Source: F1-120-MAGs118 sp013360535 (GTDB taxonomy: Bacteria > Planctomycetota > UBA1135 > GCA-002686595). Taken from it: 64,000 nucleotides of DNA. Position numbers and translations under genes: made by a program. The DNA is taken from contig JAPKHC010000015.1 of assembly GCA_026647215.1 (NCBI GenBank), positions 35,085-99,084 on the forward strand, read 5' to 3'. Positions 52,148-60,796 of the stretch are shown here, piece after piece; the stretch's first letter is position 1, and every line of letters begins with the position of its first letter. The notes under the pieces are model-generated. The model made no database searches. It was not told the origin of the DNA and saw only the letters and a program-made list of their open reading frames with translations.

Positions 52148-53173
52148 TCAGCCTCCGCGCGTGTGCATCTCGAGGTGCGGATCGCGGCGCAGCGTGTCGA
52201 CGCCGACGAGCGGGCCGCGCGCGAGCTCCTCGAGGCGCACCTCCGCGCCACGGTCGGCTCGGCGCGACCAGACGTCGCGGATGCGTTCGGCGAGCTCGGC
52301 CTCGCTCTTGCCTCCGCGCAACAGCTCGCGCAGGTCGAGCCCGACGCGCGCATACAGGCACAGGTACCACATGCCGTCCGCGGTGAGCCGCGCGCGATCG
52401 CACGTGCCGCAGAACGGCGCGGTCGTCGACGCGATGATGCCGAACACCGTGCCGTCGGGCAGGCGGAAGCGCTCGGCGGGCGCACGCTCGCGCTCGGGCA
52501 GCGGCTCCGGCCGTCCGTGGCGCGCCTCGACGAGCGCGAGCAGCTCCGCTCGCGACACGACAGCCAGCGGATTCCACTTCGTCGCGCCGCCGACGTCCAT
52601 GTACTCGATCAGGCGCAGCTCGACGCCCCGCTCGCGCGCGAAGTCGAGCAGCGCGAGCACCTCGCCGTCGTTCGTGCCACGCATCACGACCGTGTCGAGC
52701 TTGACGCGCCCCGGCCAGCGCCGCGTGGCCGCGTCGATGCCGGCGAGCACGCGCTCGAGCCCGCTGCGCCGCGTCAGCGCCTCGAACGTGTCCGCGCGCA
52801 GCGTGTCGAGGCTCACCGTGATGCGCTTGAGGCCCGCAGCGGAGAGCGCGTCGGCCTGTTCCGCCAGCAGGAGGCCGTTGGTCGTCAGCGCGAGATCGTC
52901 GAGAGCCTCGATCGCCGCCAGCTGGCGCACGAGCTCGTGCAGCTCGTGGCGCAGCAACGGCTCACCGCCCGTCAGCCGCACCTTGCGCACGCCGAGGCTC
53001 GCGAACACTCGCACGAGCGCCGCGATCTCCTCGAAGCGCAGCAGGCGTTCCTTCGGCAGCCAGCGGTACTCCTCCTCCGGCATGCAGTACGCACAACGCA
53101 GGTTGCAGCGGTCGGTGACCGAGATGCGCAAGTTGCCGAGCGGTCGGCCGAGCGTGTCGAGCGGGGCGGTCAC
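52148..53173 (-). CDS. moaA: GTP 3',8-cyclase MoaA (molybdenum cofactor synthesis)
   Basis: 341 residues. The N-terminal radical-SAM cluster is CNLRCAYC in RISVTDRCNLRCAYCMPEEE. The glycine-rich SAM contact is VRLTGGEPLLRHEL. The second [4Fe-4S] cluster near the C-terminus uses CGTCDRARLTADG ... LCLYA. The protein ends in Gly-Gly, the conserved MoaA tail that enters the active site. It converts GTP to 3',8-cyclo-GTP with MoaC. Other moa genes are absent here. The SenB-like gene follows directly. Confidence 0.95.
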   Translation of the reverse strand: MTAPLDTLGRPLGNLRISVTDRCNLRCAYCMPEEEYRWLPKERLLRFEEIAALVRVFASLGVRKVRLTGGEPLLRHELHELVRQLAAIEALDDLALTTNGLLLAEQADALSAAGLKRITVSLDTLRADTFEALTRRSGLERVLAGIDAATRRWPGRVKLDTVVMRGTNDGEVLALLDFARERGVELRLIEYMDVGGATKWNPLAVVSRAELLALVEARHGRPEPLPERERAPAERFRLPDGTVFGIIASTTAPFCGTCDRARLTADGMWYLCLYARVGLDLRELLRGGKSEAELAERIRDVWSRRADRGAEVRLEELARGPLVGVDTLRRDPHLEMHTRGG

Positions 53174-53334
53174 GGTGCGCCAGTATGGGCCGAGCGCGCG
53201 AGCCTGCGCAAATCACGCTCGCTCGCGTTTTCCCGGTGAGAGCGTGCGCCATCGCACGCGAGCCGGTGGAAGGGCCGCGAGGCGTGGCTCGCGCGCAGTA
53301 CACTCCGCGCCGGTCCCTTCGGAGCAACGTTTCG

Positions 53335-56300
53335 ATGCAATCCCCCCGCAGCGCTCTCGTCCTGTTCGCCCTCACGACCCTCGGCGCGCCCGCCTTCGCG
53401 CAGCTGAGCCTGCCCGCGATCTTCTCGGACGGCATGGTGCTGCAGCGTGGCGACGGCACGACGGTCTGGGGGCGCGCTCGCCCCGGTTCGACGATCACGG
53501 TCGAAGGCTCGTGGTCGCAGGCGCCGGCGAGCGCGACCGCCGATGCCGCGGGGGACTGGCGCGTGCGCATCGCCGCCCCGCAGGCCGGGGGTCCTCACAC
53601 GCTCGCGGTGCACGGCGACGGCGAGCGCACGTTCCGCGACGTGTGGATCGGCGAGGTCTGGTTCTGCTCGGGCCAGTCGAACATGGAGTTCGCGGTGAAC
53701 GCCTTCAGGCGCGAGGTGGGCGGTTTCCCCGGCGCCGAAGCGGAAATCGCGGCCGCGGACCTTCCGCTGGTGCGCGTGTTCGACGTGCCCAACCGCGTGT
53801 CGAACCACCGCCGCCGCGACGTGCAGGGCAAGTGGGTCATCTCGAGCCCGAAGACCGCCGGCGACTTCAGCGCGACGGCCTTCTACTTCGCGCGCAAGCT
53901 GCAGGCCGAGCTCGGCGTGCCCGTCGGCGTCGTCACTTCCGACTGGGGCGGCACGCCGGCCGAGGCGTGGACGAGCGCCGAAGGGCTCGCGAAGTTCCCC
54001 GAGTTCGCGGGCTCGCTCTCCGATCTCGCGGCTTCGGTCGATCCCAACTTGCGCTGGGAGCGCGAGCGCGCGAGCGGCACCAACTGGTGGACCGAAGCCG
54101 ATCGCCGCGGGCCGCGCCGCGTCGCGGACGGCTGGACGAACACGGGCTTCGATGCGAGCGCCTGGGGTGAGGTCGAGCTGCCGTCGGCGATGTCGGGCGA
54201 GCTCGGCAACTTCGACGGATTCGCGTATTTCCGCACGGAAATCGAACTTCCGGCCGCGTGGGAGGGTTTCGGAGCGACGCTCGAGCTCGGTCCGATCGAC
54301 GACCGCGACGATGCGTGGTTCGACGGCCAGCACGTCGGTGCCGAGCACGAGGACGGCCGCTGGAACTCGCCGCGCCGTTACAAGCTCGCGCCGGAACTGG
54401 TGAAGGCCGGCAGGCGCGCGATCGCCGTGCGTGTGCTCGACACGGGTGGCATCGGCGGCATCAACGGCAAGCCGGAGCAGCTGCGTCTGGTCAGCGACAA
54501 GCCCGAGCTCGGCTCGCTCGCGCTCGCTGGGATCTGGCGCGTCCACATGGGCCCGCGCACCAGCGAGATGGCACCGCTCGGACAAGGCGGCGCGCCGAAG
54601 TTCGGCGCTGGCACGCCGAGTGCGCTCTTCAACGGCATGGTGGCGCCGCTGCTGCCGCTGACGTTCCGCGGCGCGCTCTGGTACCAAGGCGAGGCCAACG
54701 TCGGTCGCACGGAGCAATACGAGCGCCTGTTCCCCGCGCTGATCGGCGACTGGCGCAAGCAGTTCACCAACGGCGAGTTCCCGTTCCTGTTCGTTCAGAT
54801 TGCCCCGTTTTCCTACGGAAATCCGAGCGCGACCGCGTCGGCGGAGCTGCGTGACGCGCAACGCAAGTCGCTCTCGGTCCCGAACACCGGCATGGTGAGC
54901 TTGATGGACCTCGGCGACGCCAACGACATCCATCCCTACGGCAAGCAGGAAGTTGGCCGCCGCCTCGCGCTGCTCGCGCTCGAGAAGTCCTACGCGCGCA
55001 AGGTCGACTCGAGCTCGGGGCCGCTGTACCGCTCGATGAAGGTCGACGGCCGCAACGCCGTGCTGTCCTTCGATCACGCCGCCGGCGGGCTCGTGCTCAA
55101 GTCCACGACACCCTCGGGCTGGCTGATCGCAGGCGAAAACCGCGAGTTTTTCGAGGCCACACCGCGCGTCGAAGGCGACACGCTCGTGCTCTCGCACAGC
55201 CAAGTGCCCGTGCCGGTCGCCGTGCGCTACGCGTGGAGCAACGTCGGTGTCGCGGACCTCGCGAACGGCGCGGGTCTACCCGCTTCGAGCTTCCGCACGG
55301 ACGACTGGAAGGGCGCGATGCTGCTCGGCGACGCCGGACACACGCCGTACTTCGTCGCCGAGGGCGGCATGCGCTCGCTCTTCAACAATCGGGATCTCTC
55401 CGGCTGGATCAACGTCAACTGCTCGCCGTCGACGTGGACCGTGAAGGACGGCCGGATCGAGTGCTCCGGTTTCCCGACGGGCGTGCTGCGCACGGACAGG
55501 CAGTACGAGAACTTCGTGTTCGAGATGGAGTGGCGGCATCTGGTCGAGCAGGGCAACGCCGGGCTCTTCATCTGGAGCGATCCGGTCACTGCGCGCGGCC
55601 AGCCGTTCACGCGCTCCGTCGAGGTGCAGGTGATGACCGGCATGGAAGGCCAGGGTTACACGAGCCAGGGCGACATGTTCCCGATCCACGGCGCGACGAT
55701 GAAACCCGTCAACGGCCGCGGCGGTAGCCGCGCGTTCCCGACCGAAGCGCGCGCGAAGCCGGGTGGCCAGTGGAACCACTACCGCGTCACGTGCATCGAC
55801 GGAAAGATCGAGCTCGCAGTGAACGGCAAGGTCGTCACGACTGGCACCGACTGCATGCCGCGGCGCGGCTACCTCTGCCTCGAGTCCGAAGGCGCTCCCG
55901 CGCAGTTCCGCAACTTGCGCATCAAGGAGCTTCCGGCTGCAAAACCCGACATTTCCGGCACTCCGGGGATGGTGTGCGACCTCGATCAGGGCTTCCAGTC
56001 GCTCTACAACGGCCGCGACTTCACGGGCTGGAAGTTCGGGCCGGAGCACGAGGGGCACTGGAAGGCCGACGACTGGACGATGTCCTTCGACGGCGTCGGC
56101 ACGCACCTGTGGAGCGCCGAGGAGTTCGGCGACTTCGAGCTTCTCTGCGACTGGCGCTGGAGCGGCCCCGCGCACGACGCGGACCTGCCCGTGATCCTGC
56201 CGAGCGGCGAGTACGTGATCGAGAACGGCCAGCAGAAGAAGCAGCGCGTGCAGGAGTGCGGGGACAGCGGCATCTACCTGCGCGGCAACGACAAGAGCCA

Positions 56301-56601
56301 GGTCAACATCTGGTGCTGGCCGATCGGCTCGGGCGAGGTGTACGGCTATCGCACCGATGGCTCGATGAGTGCGGCCGTGCGCGCTGGCGTCACGCCGCGT
56401 GTCAACGCGGACGCGCCGCTGGGCGAGTGGAACCGCTTCCACATCACCATGAAGGGCTCGCGGCTGACGGTCGTGCTCAACGGCGAGACCGTGATCGAGA
56501 ACGCGGAGCTGCCCGGAGTCCCGGCGCGTGGCGCGCTCGCGCTGCAGCAGCACGGCTCGCCGATCCAGTTCGCGAACCTCTACATCAAGAAGCTCGACTG
56601 A
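53335..56601 (+). CDS. Sialate O-acetylesterase (SASA) fused to two DUF1080 domains
   Basis: 1088 residues with signal peptide MQSPRSALVLFALTTLGAPA. Residues ~25-650 are a sialate O-acetylesterase: catalytic serine in CSGQSNMEF (Ser115), GALWYQGEANVGRTEQYERL, and DANDIHPYGK with the catalytic Asp-x-x-His. Two copies of the jelly-roll DUF1080 (3-keto-disaccharide hydrolase) domain follow from about residue 679 (LFNNRDLSGW) and 889 (LYNGRDFTGWKFG). Such fusions fit secreted breakdown of decorated polysaccharides. TACACT at 53299-53304 is a possible -10. An 11-bp hairpin follows the stop. Confidence 0.92.
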   Translation: MQSPRSALVLFALTTLGAPAFAQLSLPAIFSDGMVLQRGDGTTVWGRARPGSTITVEGSWSQAPASATADAAGDWRVRIAAPQAGGPHTLAVHGDGERTFRDVWIGEVWFCSGQSNMEFAVNAFRREVGGFPGAEAEIAAADLPLVRVFDVPNRVSNHRRRDVQGKWVISSPKTAGDFSATAFYFARKLQAELGVPVGVVTSDWGGTPAEAWTSAEGLAKFPEFAGSLSDLAASVDPNLRWERERASGTNWWTEADRRGPRRVADGWTNTGFDASAWGEVELPSAMSGELGNFDGFAYFRTEIELPAAWEGFGATLELGPIDDRDDAWFDGQHVGAEHEDGRWNSPRRYKLAPELVKAGRRAIAVRVLDTGGIGGINGKPEQLRLVSDKPELGSLALAGIWRVHMGPRTSEMAPLGQGGAPKFGAGTPSALFNGMVAPLLPLTFRGALWYQGEANVGRTEQYERLFPALIGDWRKQFTNGEFPFLFVQIAPFSYGNPSATASAELRDAQRKSLSVPNTGMVSLMDLGDANDIHPYGKQEVGRRLALLALEKSYARKVDSSSGPLYRSMKVDGRNAVLSFDHAAGGLVLKSTTPSGWLIAGENREFFEATPRVEGDTLVLSHSQVPVPVAVRYAWSNVGVADLANGAGLPASSFRTDDWKGAMLLGDAGHTPYFVAEGGMRSLFNNRDLSGWINVNCSPSTWTVKDGRIECSGFPTGVLRTDRQYENFVFEMEWRHLVEQGNAGLFIWSDPVTARGQPFTRSVEVQVMTGMEGQGYTSQGDMFPIHGATMKPVNGRGGSRAFPTEARAKPGGQWNHYRVTCIDGKIELAVNGKVVTTGTDCMPRRGYLCLESEGAPAQFRNLRIKELPAAKPDISGTPGMVCDLDQGFQSLYNGRDFTGWKFGPEHEGHWKADDWTMSFDGVGTHLWSAEEFGDFELLCDWRWSGPAHDADLPVILPSGEYVIENGQQKKQRVQECGDSGIYLRGNDKSQVNIWCWPIGSGEVYGYRTDGSMSAAVRAGVTPRVNADAPLGEWNRFHITMKGSRLTVVLNGETVIENAELPGVPARGALALQQHGSPIQFANLYIKKLD

Positions 56602-56624
56602 ACGTCCGAAGACGATGCGACGGG

Positions 56625-56650
56625 AGCGAGGCCGCGCGTGCGGCCTCGCT
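56625..56650. terminator. Bidirectional hairpin between convergent genes
   Basis: AGCGAGGCCGC (56625-56635) pairs perfectly with GCGGCCTCGCT (56640-56650) around a 4-base loop. It sits exactly between the SASA gene stop (56601) and the end of the amidotransferase gene (56651). Confidence 0.7.
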
Positions 56651-57340
56651 TCACTTGCGGCGCGCCGCGTCGACCAACTGGCGGAAAAGTGCCTGCGAAT
56701 CAGCGGTTTCCGGGCTGCGCTCGGGATGCCACTGCACGCCGTACAGCCAGCGACCGTCGACCGACTCGATCGCCTCGACCACGCCGTCGGCGGCGCGACC
56801 GACCTGCCGGAAACCCGGCGGCACGCGGCGCACGCCTTGGTGGTGGTGCGAGACGACGTGGGGGAGGTTCACCCCGAGCATGTTGGCGAGGCGCGAGCCG
56901 GGCATCAGCTCCACCGCATGCGGCGCACGATGGTCGAGCAGGCCTTCGATCCTTGCGTCGGGCAGGTGCTGGAACAGCTCGCCACCTTGCGCGTAGCACA
57001 ACATCTGCATGCCGAGGCAGATGCCGAGCACCGGCAGGTTGCGCTGCACCGCGGCGTTCGTGAGCGCGACTTCCGCGCGCTGGCGGCGCGGATCCATCAC
57101 TTCGGCCGTCGGATGCAGCTCGAGCCCTCGTTCGCGCGGATCGACGTCGTCGCCACCCGACAGGATGAACCCGTCGACACGCTCGAGCGCGACCCCGAGC
57201 TCCGCCTCGTCGAGACACGGCAGCACGAGCGGCACTCCACCCGCGCGCCGCACCGCCTCGACGTACGCGAGCTTGATGCGCACGACCTCGACCGGCGTCG
57301 CCTTGAGGTCGCCACCGATCGCGATGACGGGCGCGCTCAC
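56651..57340 (-). CDS. puuD: Class-I glutamine amidotransferase-like hydrolase (PuuD-like)
   Basis: 229 residues from GTG 57340, which overlaps the stop of the small MetS gene (GTGA); a longer in-frame start at 57376 would run through that gene. The catalytic nucleophile is Cys in LPVLGICLGMQML and the His/Glu pair is in YGVQWHPERSPE. The first block, DGFILSGGDDVDP, is typical of gamma-glutamyl-GABA hydrolases of the peptidase C26 family. It would cleave a gamma-glutamyl amide. Co-transcription with an amino-acid symporter suggests that it processes an imported gamma-glutamyl compound (inference). Confidence 0.88.
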   Translation of the reverse strand: MSAPVIAIGGDLKATPVEVVRIKLAYVEAVRRAGGVPLVLPCLDEAELGVALERVDGFILSGGDDVDPRERGLELHPTAEVMDPRRQRAEVALTNAAVQRNLPVLGICLGMQMLCYAQGGELFQHLPDARIEGLLDHRAPHAVELMPGSRLANMLGVNLPHVVSHHHQGVRRVPPGFRQVGRAADGVVEAIESVDGRWLYGVQWHPERSPETADSQALFRQLVDAARRK

Positions 57341-57441
57341 TCGGCCGGCGGTGCGGTCAGCACCTTGTAGAAGCACCAGCCGACGAGGCCGACCACGGCG
57401 CTGACAGAGATGAGCATGAAGGCCCAGGCGAGGGGTGTCAT
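57337..57441 (-). CDS. metS: MetS-like small subunit of the sodium symporter (34 residues)
   Basis: ATG 57441 to stop at 57337. The product starts MTPLAWAFMLISVSAVVGLV and ends FYKVLTAPPAE; it is one hydrophobic helix with a short charged end. It sits 10 bases after the sodium symporter gene and overlaps the amidotransferase start by 4 bases. GAGGAG precedes the ATG. In Corynebacterium the MetP symporter needs a tiny partner, MetS, encoded next to it; this ORF has the same size, position and single-helix form. Confidence 0.75.
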   Translation of the reverse strand: MTPLAWAFMLISVSAVVGLVGWCFYKVLTAPPAE

Positions 57442-57451
57442 GGTGGGCTCC

Positions 57452-59173
57452 TCAGGCGAGGTTGGGCTTGGTTTCGTCGTCGGGCGGGAACTGGCCATCG
57501 ATGTCGCGGCCCTGCGCCTTCCAGCGCTTCGCCCCGACTGCAGTGGTCGCCATCAAGAGGCCGATCGTGCCGAGGATCAGCGCCCAGCTGTAGCGCGTGG
57601 CCGGCTGCGCATCGAGCTTGCCCGCGACGTCGGTGGCGACGAACGTGTCGAGCTCCGCTCCACTGAGGTTCTTCGCCGCTCCGGCTTCGAGCGCCGCCGC
57701 GCGGAACTGCTCCTCGCTCCACGTCAGGTTGGCCCAGTAGCCGGGCATGTTGCTCCAGCAGAACATCGTGAAGATCACGAGCAGGTACGCGGGCGACACC
57801 CACTTCATCATGAAGGCGATGAAGCCCGGGATGCGGATCTGTGCGCCCTCGTGGGCTTCCTTGATCCCCTTGTCGAGCCCCGTGATCCACGCGAAGCACA
57901 CGATCTGCGTGCCGGCGACGACGAAGATCATCACGGTGCCGACCCAGAAGTCGATCGTGTCGAGCGCGACGAGGCCCTTGGAGAACCACAGCACGAACAC
58001 GTTTCCCGCGAGCGCCACACCAGCCACGATCGCCGTGCCGACGGCGCGCGAGACGCCGAGCGCCTCTTCGACGAAGGCCTTGGTCGGCTGCAGCATCGAG
58101 AGCGAGCTCGTGATCGCCGCGAGGAACAGCATGAAGAACCAGATCGCGCCGAAGATGTTGCCCGCGGGCATGCGCGCGAACACGACCGGCAGCGCGAAGA
58201 AGCCCGTGCTGAAGGTTCCGCCCGTGTTTTCCTGCGTGGCGGCGAGGCCGAGGAACACGACCGAGGCGGTCAGCGTGATCATGCCACCGAGCGCGACCTC
58301 GAAGAACTCGTTCGTCGCCGACGACGTGAGGCCCGAGAGCACCACGTCATCCTTGCGGCGCATGTACGAGGCGTAGTTGATGATGACGCCGAAGCCGACC
58401 GACAGGCTGAAGAAGATCTGGCCCGCGGCCGCGAGCCACGTCTTGGGATCGCTCAGCTTCGTGAAGTCGGGATTCCACATGAAATTCAGGCCCGCCAGCA
58501 CGCTCTGGTCGGGGTGCGCGGGATCGGTCGGCAGCGTCAGCACGCGCACGAGCACGATCAGCGCGCAGATCGCCATCGCCGGCATCGCGTAGCTGCAGAA
58601 CTTCTCGATGCCCTTCGACAGGCCGCGGAACACGAAGAAGATGTTGATCACGCTCGTGATCAGGAAGAACCACACGCTCTGGTGGATCTTGCCGTCCGCG
58701 AGGAAGCCGTCCTGCGACGAGAACGTCACGTCAGCGAAGAATTCCTTCGACGTCGCGACCTGCGACGCGACCGCACCCGCGGGCTCGACCCCGATGCCAC
58801 CCGTGAGGTAATTCCACGCGTAGCACAGGCACCAGCTCTCGATGATCACGTAGTAGAAGTAGACCGCGATCGGGATGAGCACCCCGAAGGCGCCCATGTA
58901 GCGCGCGAACGGGCCCTTGCCCCACAGGCCCATGATCGCCGGCGCCGAGTGGAAGCCCTTGCGACCGCCGTAGCGTCCCATCGTCCACTCGGCCCATCCG
59001 ATCGGGATGCCGAGCACGAGGAAGGCGATGAAGTACGGGATCATGAAGGCCCCGCCGCCGTTCTGCGCGGCGTTGCCCGGGAAGCGCAGGAAGTTGCCGA
59101 GGCCGACGGCGGATCCGGCGACCGCCAGGATCACGCCGAGGCGGCTGCCCCATTGCTGCTTTTGTTCCGACAT
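57452..59173 (-). CDS. Sodium-dependent amino-acid symporter (NSS/SNF family, MetP-like)
   Basis: 573 residues with ~12 hydrophobic helices. The family signature AVGLGNFLRFPGNAAQNGGG (residues ~23-42) forms the sodium and substrate sites in helix 1. The helix-3 region (MGAFGVLIPIAVYFYYVIIE) and helix 6/8 segments such as GFGVIINYASYMRRKDD are also conserved. An extra-long extracellular segment (~120-160) and a C-terminal tail (~520-573) are present. It couples Na+ entry to uptake of an amino acid, possibly methionine or alanine as for MetP. The small MetS-like gene follows. The predicted promoter is at 59258-59286. Confidence 0.93.
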   Translation of the reverse strand: MSEQKQQWGSRLGVILAVAGSAVGLGNFLRFPGNAAQNGGGAFMIPYFIAFLVLGIPIGWAEWTMGRYGGRKGFHSAPAIMGLWGKGPFARYMGAFGVLIPIAVYFYYVIIESWCLCYAWNYLTGGIGVEPAGAVASQVATSKEFFADVTFSSQDGFLADGKIHQSVWFFLITSVINIFFVFRGLSKGIEKFCSYAMPAMAICALIVLVRVLTLPTDPAHPDQSVLAGLNFMWNPDFTKLSDPKTWLAAAGQIFFSLSVGFGVIINYASYMRRKDDVVLSGLTSSATNEFFEVALGGMITLTASVVFLGLAATQENTGGTFSTGFFALPVVFARMPAGNIFGAIWFFMLFLAAITSSLSMLQPTKAFVEEALGVSRAVGTAIVAGVALAGNVFVLWFSKGLVALDTIDFWVGTVMIFVVAGTQIVCFAWITGLDKGIKEAHEGAQIRIPGFIAFMMKWVSPAYLLVIFTMFCWSNMPGYWANLTWSEEQFRAAALEAGAAKNLSGAELDTFVATDVAGKLDAQPATRYSWALILGTIGLLMATTAVGAKRWKAQGRDIDGQFPPDDETKPNLA

Positions 59174-59257
59174 CGATGGCTCTTCGGGGATGCGGGTGGG
59201 ACCGCGAGGGGGTGGCGCGCGGCGGAGGGAGAGCGGGGGGCCGCGCGGGGGAAGGGG

Positions 59258-59286
59258 AGCCTAGTGGCACCGGCTCGGGGTGGCAA
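59258..59286 (-). promoter_or_regulatory. Predicted sigma-70-type promoter of the sodium symporter operon
   Basis: On the minus strand TTGCCA (59286-59281), 17 bases, then TAGGCT (59263-59258), 85 bases before the ATG. It is the third instance of the TTGCCn-17/18-TAGGCT arrangement in this window. Confidence 0.55.
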
Positions 59287-59319
59287 TCGCCGAGCGCACC
59301 TTGGCGCGAGACAAGCTCG

Positions 59320-60279
59320 TCAGGATCCGGTACGAGCCGCCGCCGCCCGCCGCAGCCGGTCGTTGATGGCGCGGCCGAGGCTCGTTTCGGGCGCGGGTTC
59401 GGCCAGGATGCGCTCGGCACCGCTCGTGTCGAGCTCGCGCAGCGCGGCGAACAGGTTGCGCGCGGCCTCGGCGAGGTCGCCCGAAGGCGAGAGCACGCGG
59501 CACGCGAAGGCCGGGCGCGCACGTTCGAAGGCGAGCACCGCGACGCGTTCCTGCGCGTGCCGCACGAGCAGCTCGTCCAGAACCCCCAGTTCCAGCGGAG
59601 TTCGCGGCGCGTAGTGCGCGGCGAGCATGCCCGGCGCGGCCGGCAAGATGCGGCGTTGCGCGGGAGAGACGCGGCCCACGAGCTCCTCGATCGCCTCGAG
59701 CGGCGCTCCGCCGGGCCGGTACAGCACACACTGCCCCGCGTCCCAGCCGAGGATCGTGCTCTCGACGCCGACCGAGCAGGCGCCGCCGTCGAGGATGTAC
59801 GCGACGCCCGTCTCGAGCTGTTCCGCCACGTGCGCCGCCGTCGTCGGGCTCGTGCGCCCGAACAGGTTCGCGCTCGGCGCCGCGAGCGGGAACTCGAGCG
59901 ATTCGAGCAGCTTCGCCGTGAGCGGATGCGCCGGTTGGCGCAGCGCGACCGTGTCGAGGCCGCTCGTGACGATGTCGGGAATCGCCGCGCGCTTGGGGAG
60001 CACGAGCGTCAGCGGTCCCGGCCAGAAACGCTCCATCAGCGCGTGCGCCTCGCGCGGAACGTCGTGGCACAGCTCGAGCGCGGCCGCGCGCGAACGCACG
60101 TGCACGATCAGCGGATCGAACGCAGGCCGGCGCTTGGTCTCGAAGATCGCGAGGCACGCCGCGGCGTCGAGCGCGTTCGCTGCGAGCCCGTAGACCGTCT
60201 CGGTCGGAATCGCGACGAGCTCGCCCGCGCGCAGGTGCGCCGCCGCGCGCTCGAGATCCGTGCCGACGTTTGCAGGCAT
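59320..60279 (-). CDS. sua5: L-threonylcarbamoyladenylate synthase (Sua5/YrdC)
   Basis: 319 residues. The YrdC domain has LVAIPTETVYGLAANALDAA (ATP-binding strand and loop) and ETKRRPAFDPLIVHVRSRAA, the conserved KRRP-x-x-PL motif. GPLTLVLPKRAAIPDIVTSG is the third block. The C-terminal ~100 residues (PGMLAAHYAPRTPLELGVLD) are the Sua5-specific domain, so this is the long form. It condenses threonine, bicarbonate and ATP for the t6A37 modification of tRNAs. It lies 30 bases before the thioesterase gene's end in the same direction. Confidence 0.93.
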   Translation of the reverse strand: MPANVGTDLERAAAHLRAGELVAIPTETVYGLAANALDAAACLAIFETKRRPAFDPLIVHVRSRAAALELCHDVPREAHALMERFWPGPLTLVLPKRAAIPDIVTSGLDTVALRQPAHPLTAKLLESLEFPLAAPSANLFGRTSPTTAAHVAEQLETGVAYILDGGACSVGVESTILGWDAGQCVLYRPGGAPLEAIEELVGRVSPAQRRILPAAPGMLAAHYAPRTPLELGVLDELLVRHAQERVAVLAFERARPAFACRVLSPSGDLAEAARNLFAALRELDTSGAERILAEPAPETSLGRAINDRLRRAAAARTGS

Positions 60280-60308
60280 CGCGGAAAGCTAACCGATCGC
60301 CGCAGCGC

Positions 60309-60725
60309 TCACACGCCGCCGCGTTCGTCGAGCTCGGGCTGCAGGTACGTGAACAGGCCTTTCGCGACGAGCTGCCCCTGTTGCGAGAGCTCGACGTCGG
60401 CGAGCGCGACCGCGCGCCCGCGACGCACGAGCTTCGCGAGCGCGCGCACCGGCCCGCGCTCGAGCACCGCCGGACGCACGAAGTTCAGCTTGAATTCGAT
60501 GCTCGTCAGCGTGTGGCCCTCCGCGACCTGCGGCAGCAAGAGCCACACCGCAGCCGTGTCCGCCAGCGTCGCGAGGATGCCGCCGTGCACGCGCCCTTGC
60601 CCCTGCAGCAACTCCGCCCGCAACGGCAGCTCGAGCACGGCCTCGCTCGCCGAGCGCTCGACGAAAACGAGTCCGAGCAGCGCGCTCACCGGCATCGTCG
60701 CCACAGGATCGATCGGCAGGGTCAT
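60309..60725 (-). CDS. PaaI-like hotdog-fold thioesterase
   Basis: 138 residues. The hotdog core is visible as VHGGILATLADTAAVWLLLP (catalytic Asp/Glu region of the PaaI/YbgC families), followed by TSIEFKLNFVRPA and GRAVALADVELSQQGQLVAK. It should hydrolyse acyl-CoA thioesters, with phenylacetyl-like or medium-chain acyl groups as likely substrates. A TAGGCT hexamer on the minus strand (60779-60774) lies upstream. It is probably co-transcribed with sua5, starting 30 bases after this gene's stop. Confidence 0.85.
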   Translation of the reverse strand: MTLPIDPVATMPVSALLGLVFVERSASEAVLELPLRAELLQGQGRVHGGILATLADTAAVWLLLPQVAEGHTLTSIEFKLNFVRPAVLERGPVRALAKLVRRGRAVALADVELSQQGQLVAKGLFTYLQPELDERGGV

Positions 60726-60796
60726 GTTCGTCGGGAGCGCGCTCCGCAGCGCGCGGGGCTTGGCAAGGGGCAGAGCCTAGTGCTTTTCTGTCGGGC

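Noticed and set aside
57410..59614. 734-codon open frame on the + strand
   Set aside because: Charged, repetitive translation opposite the sodium symporter, which has correct family motifs and membrane helices.
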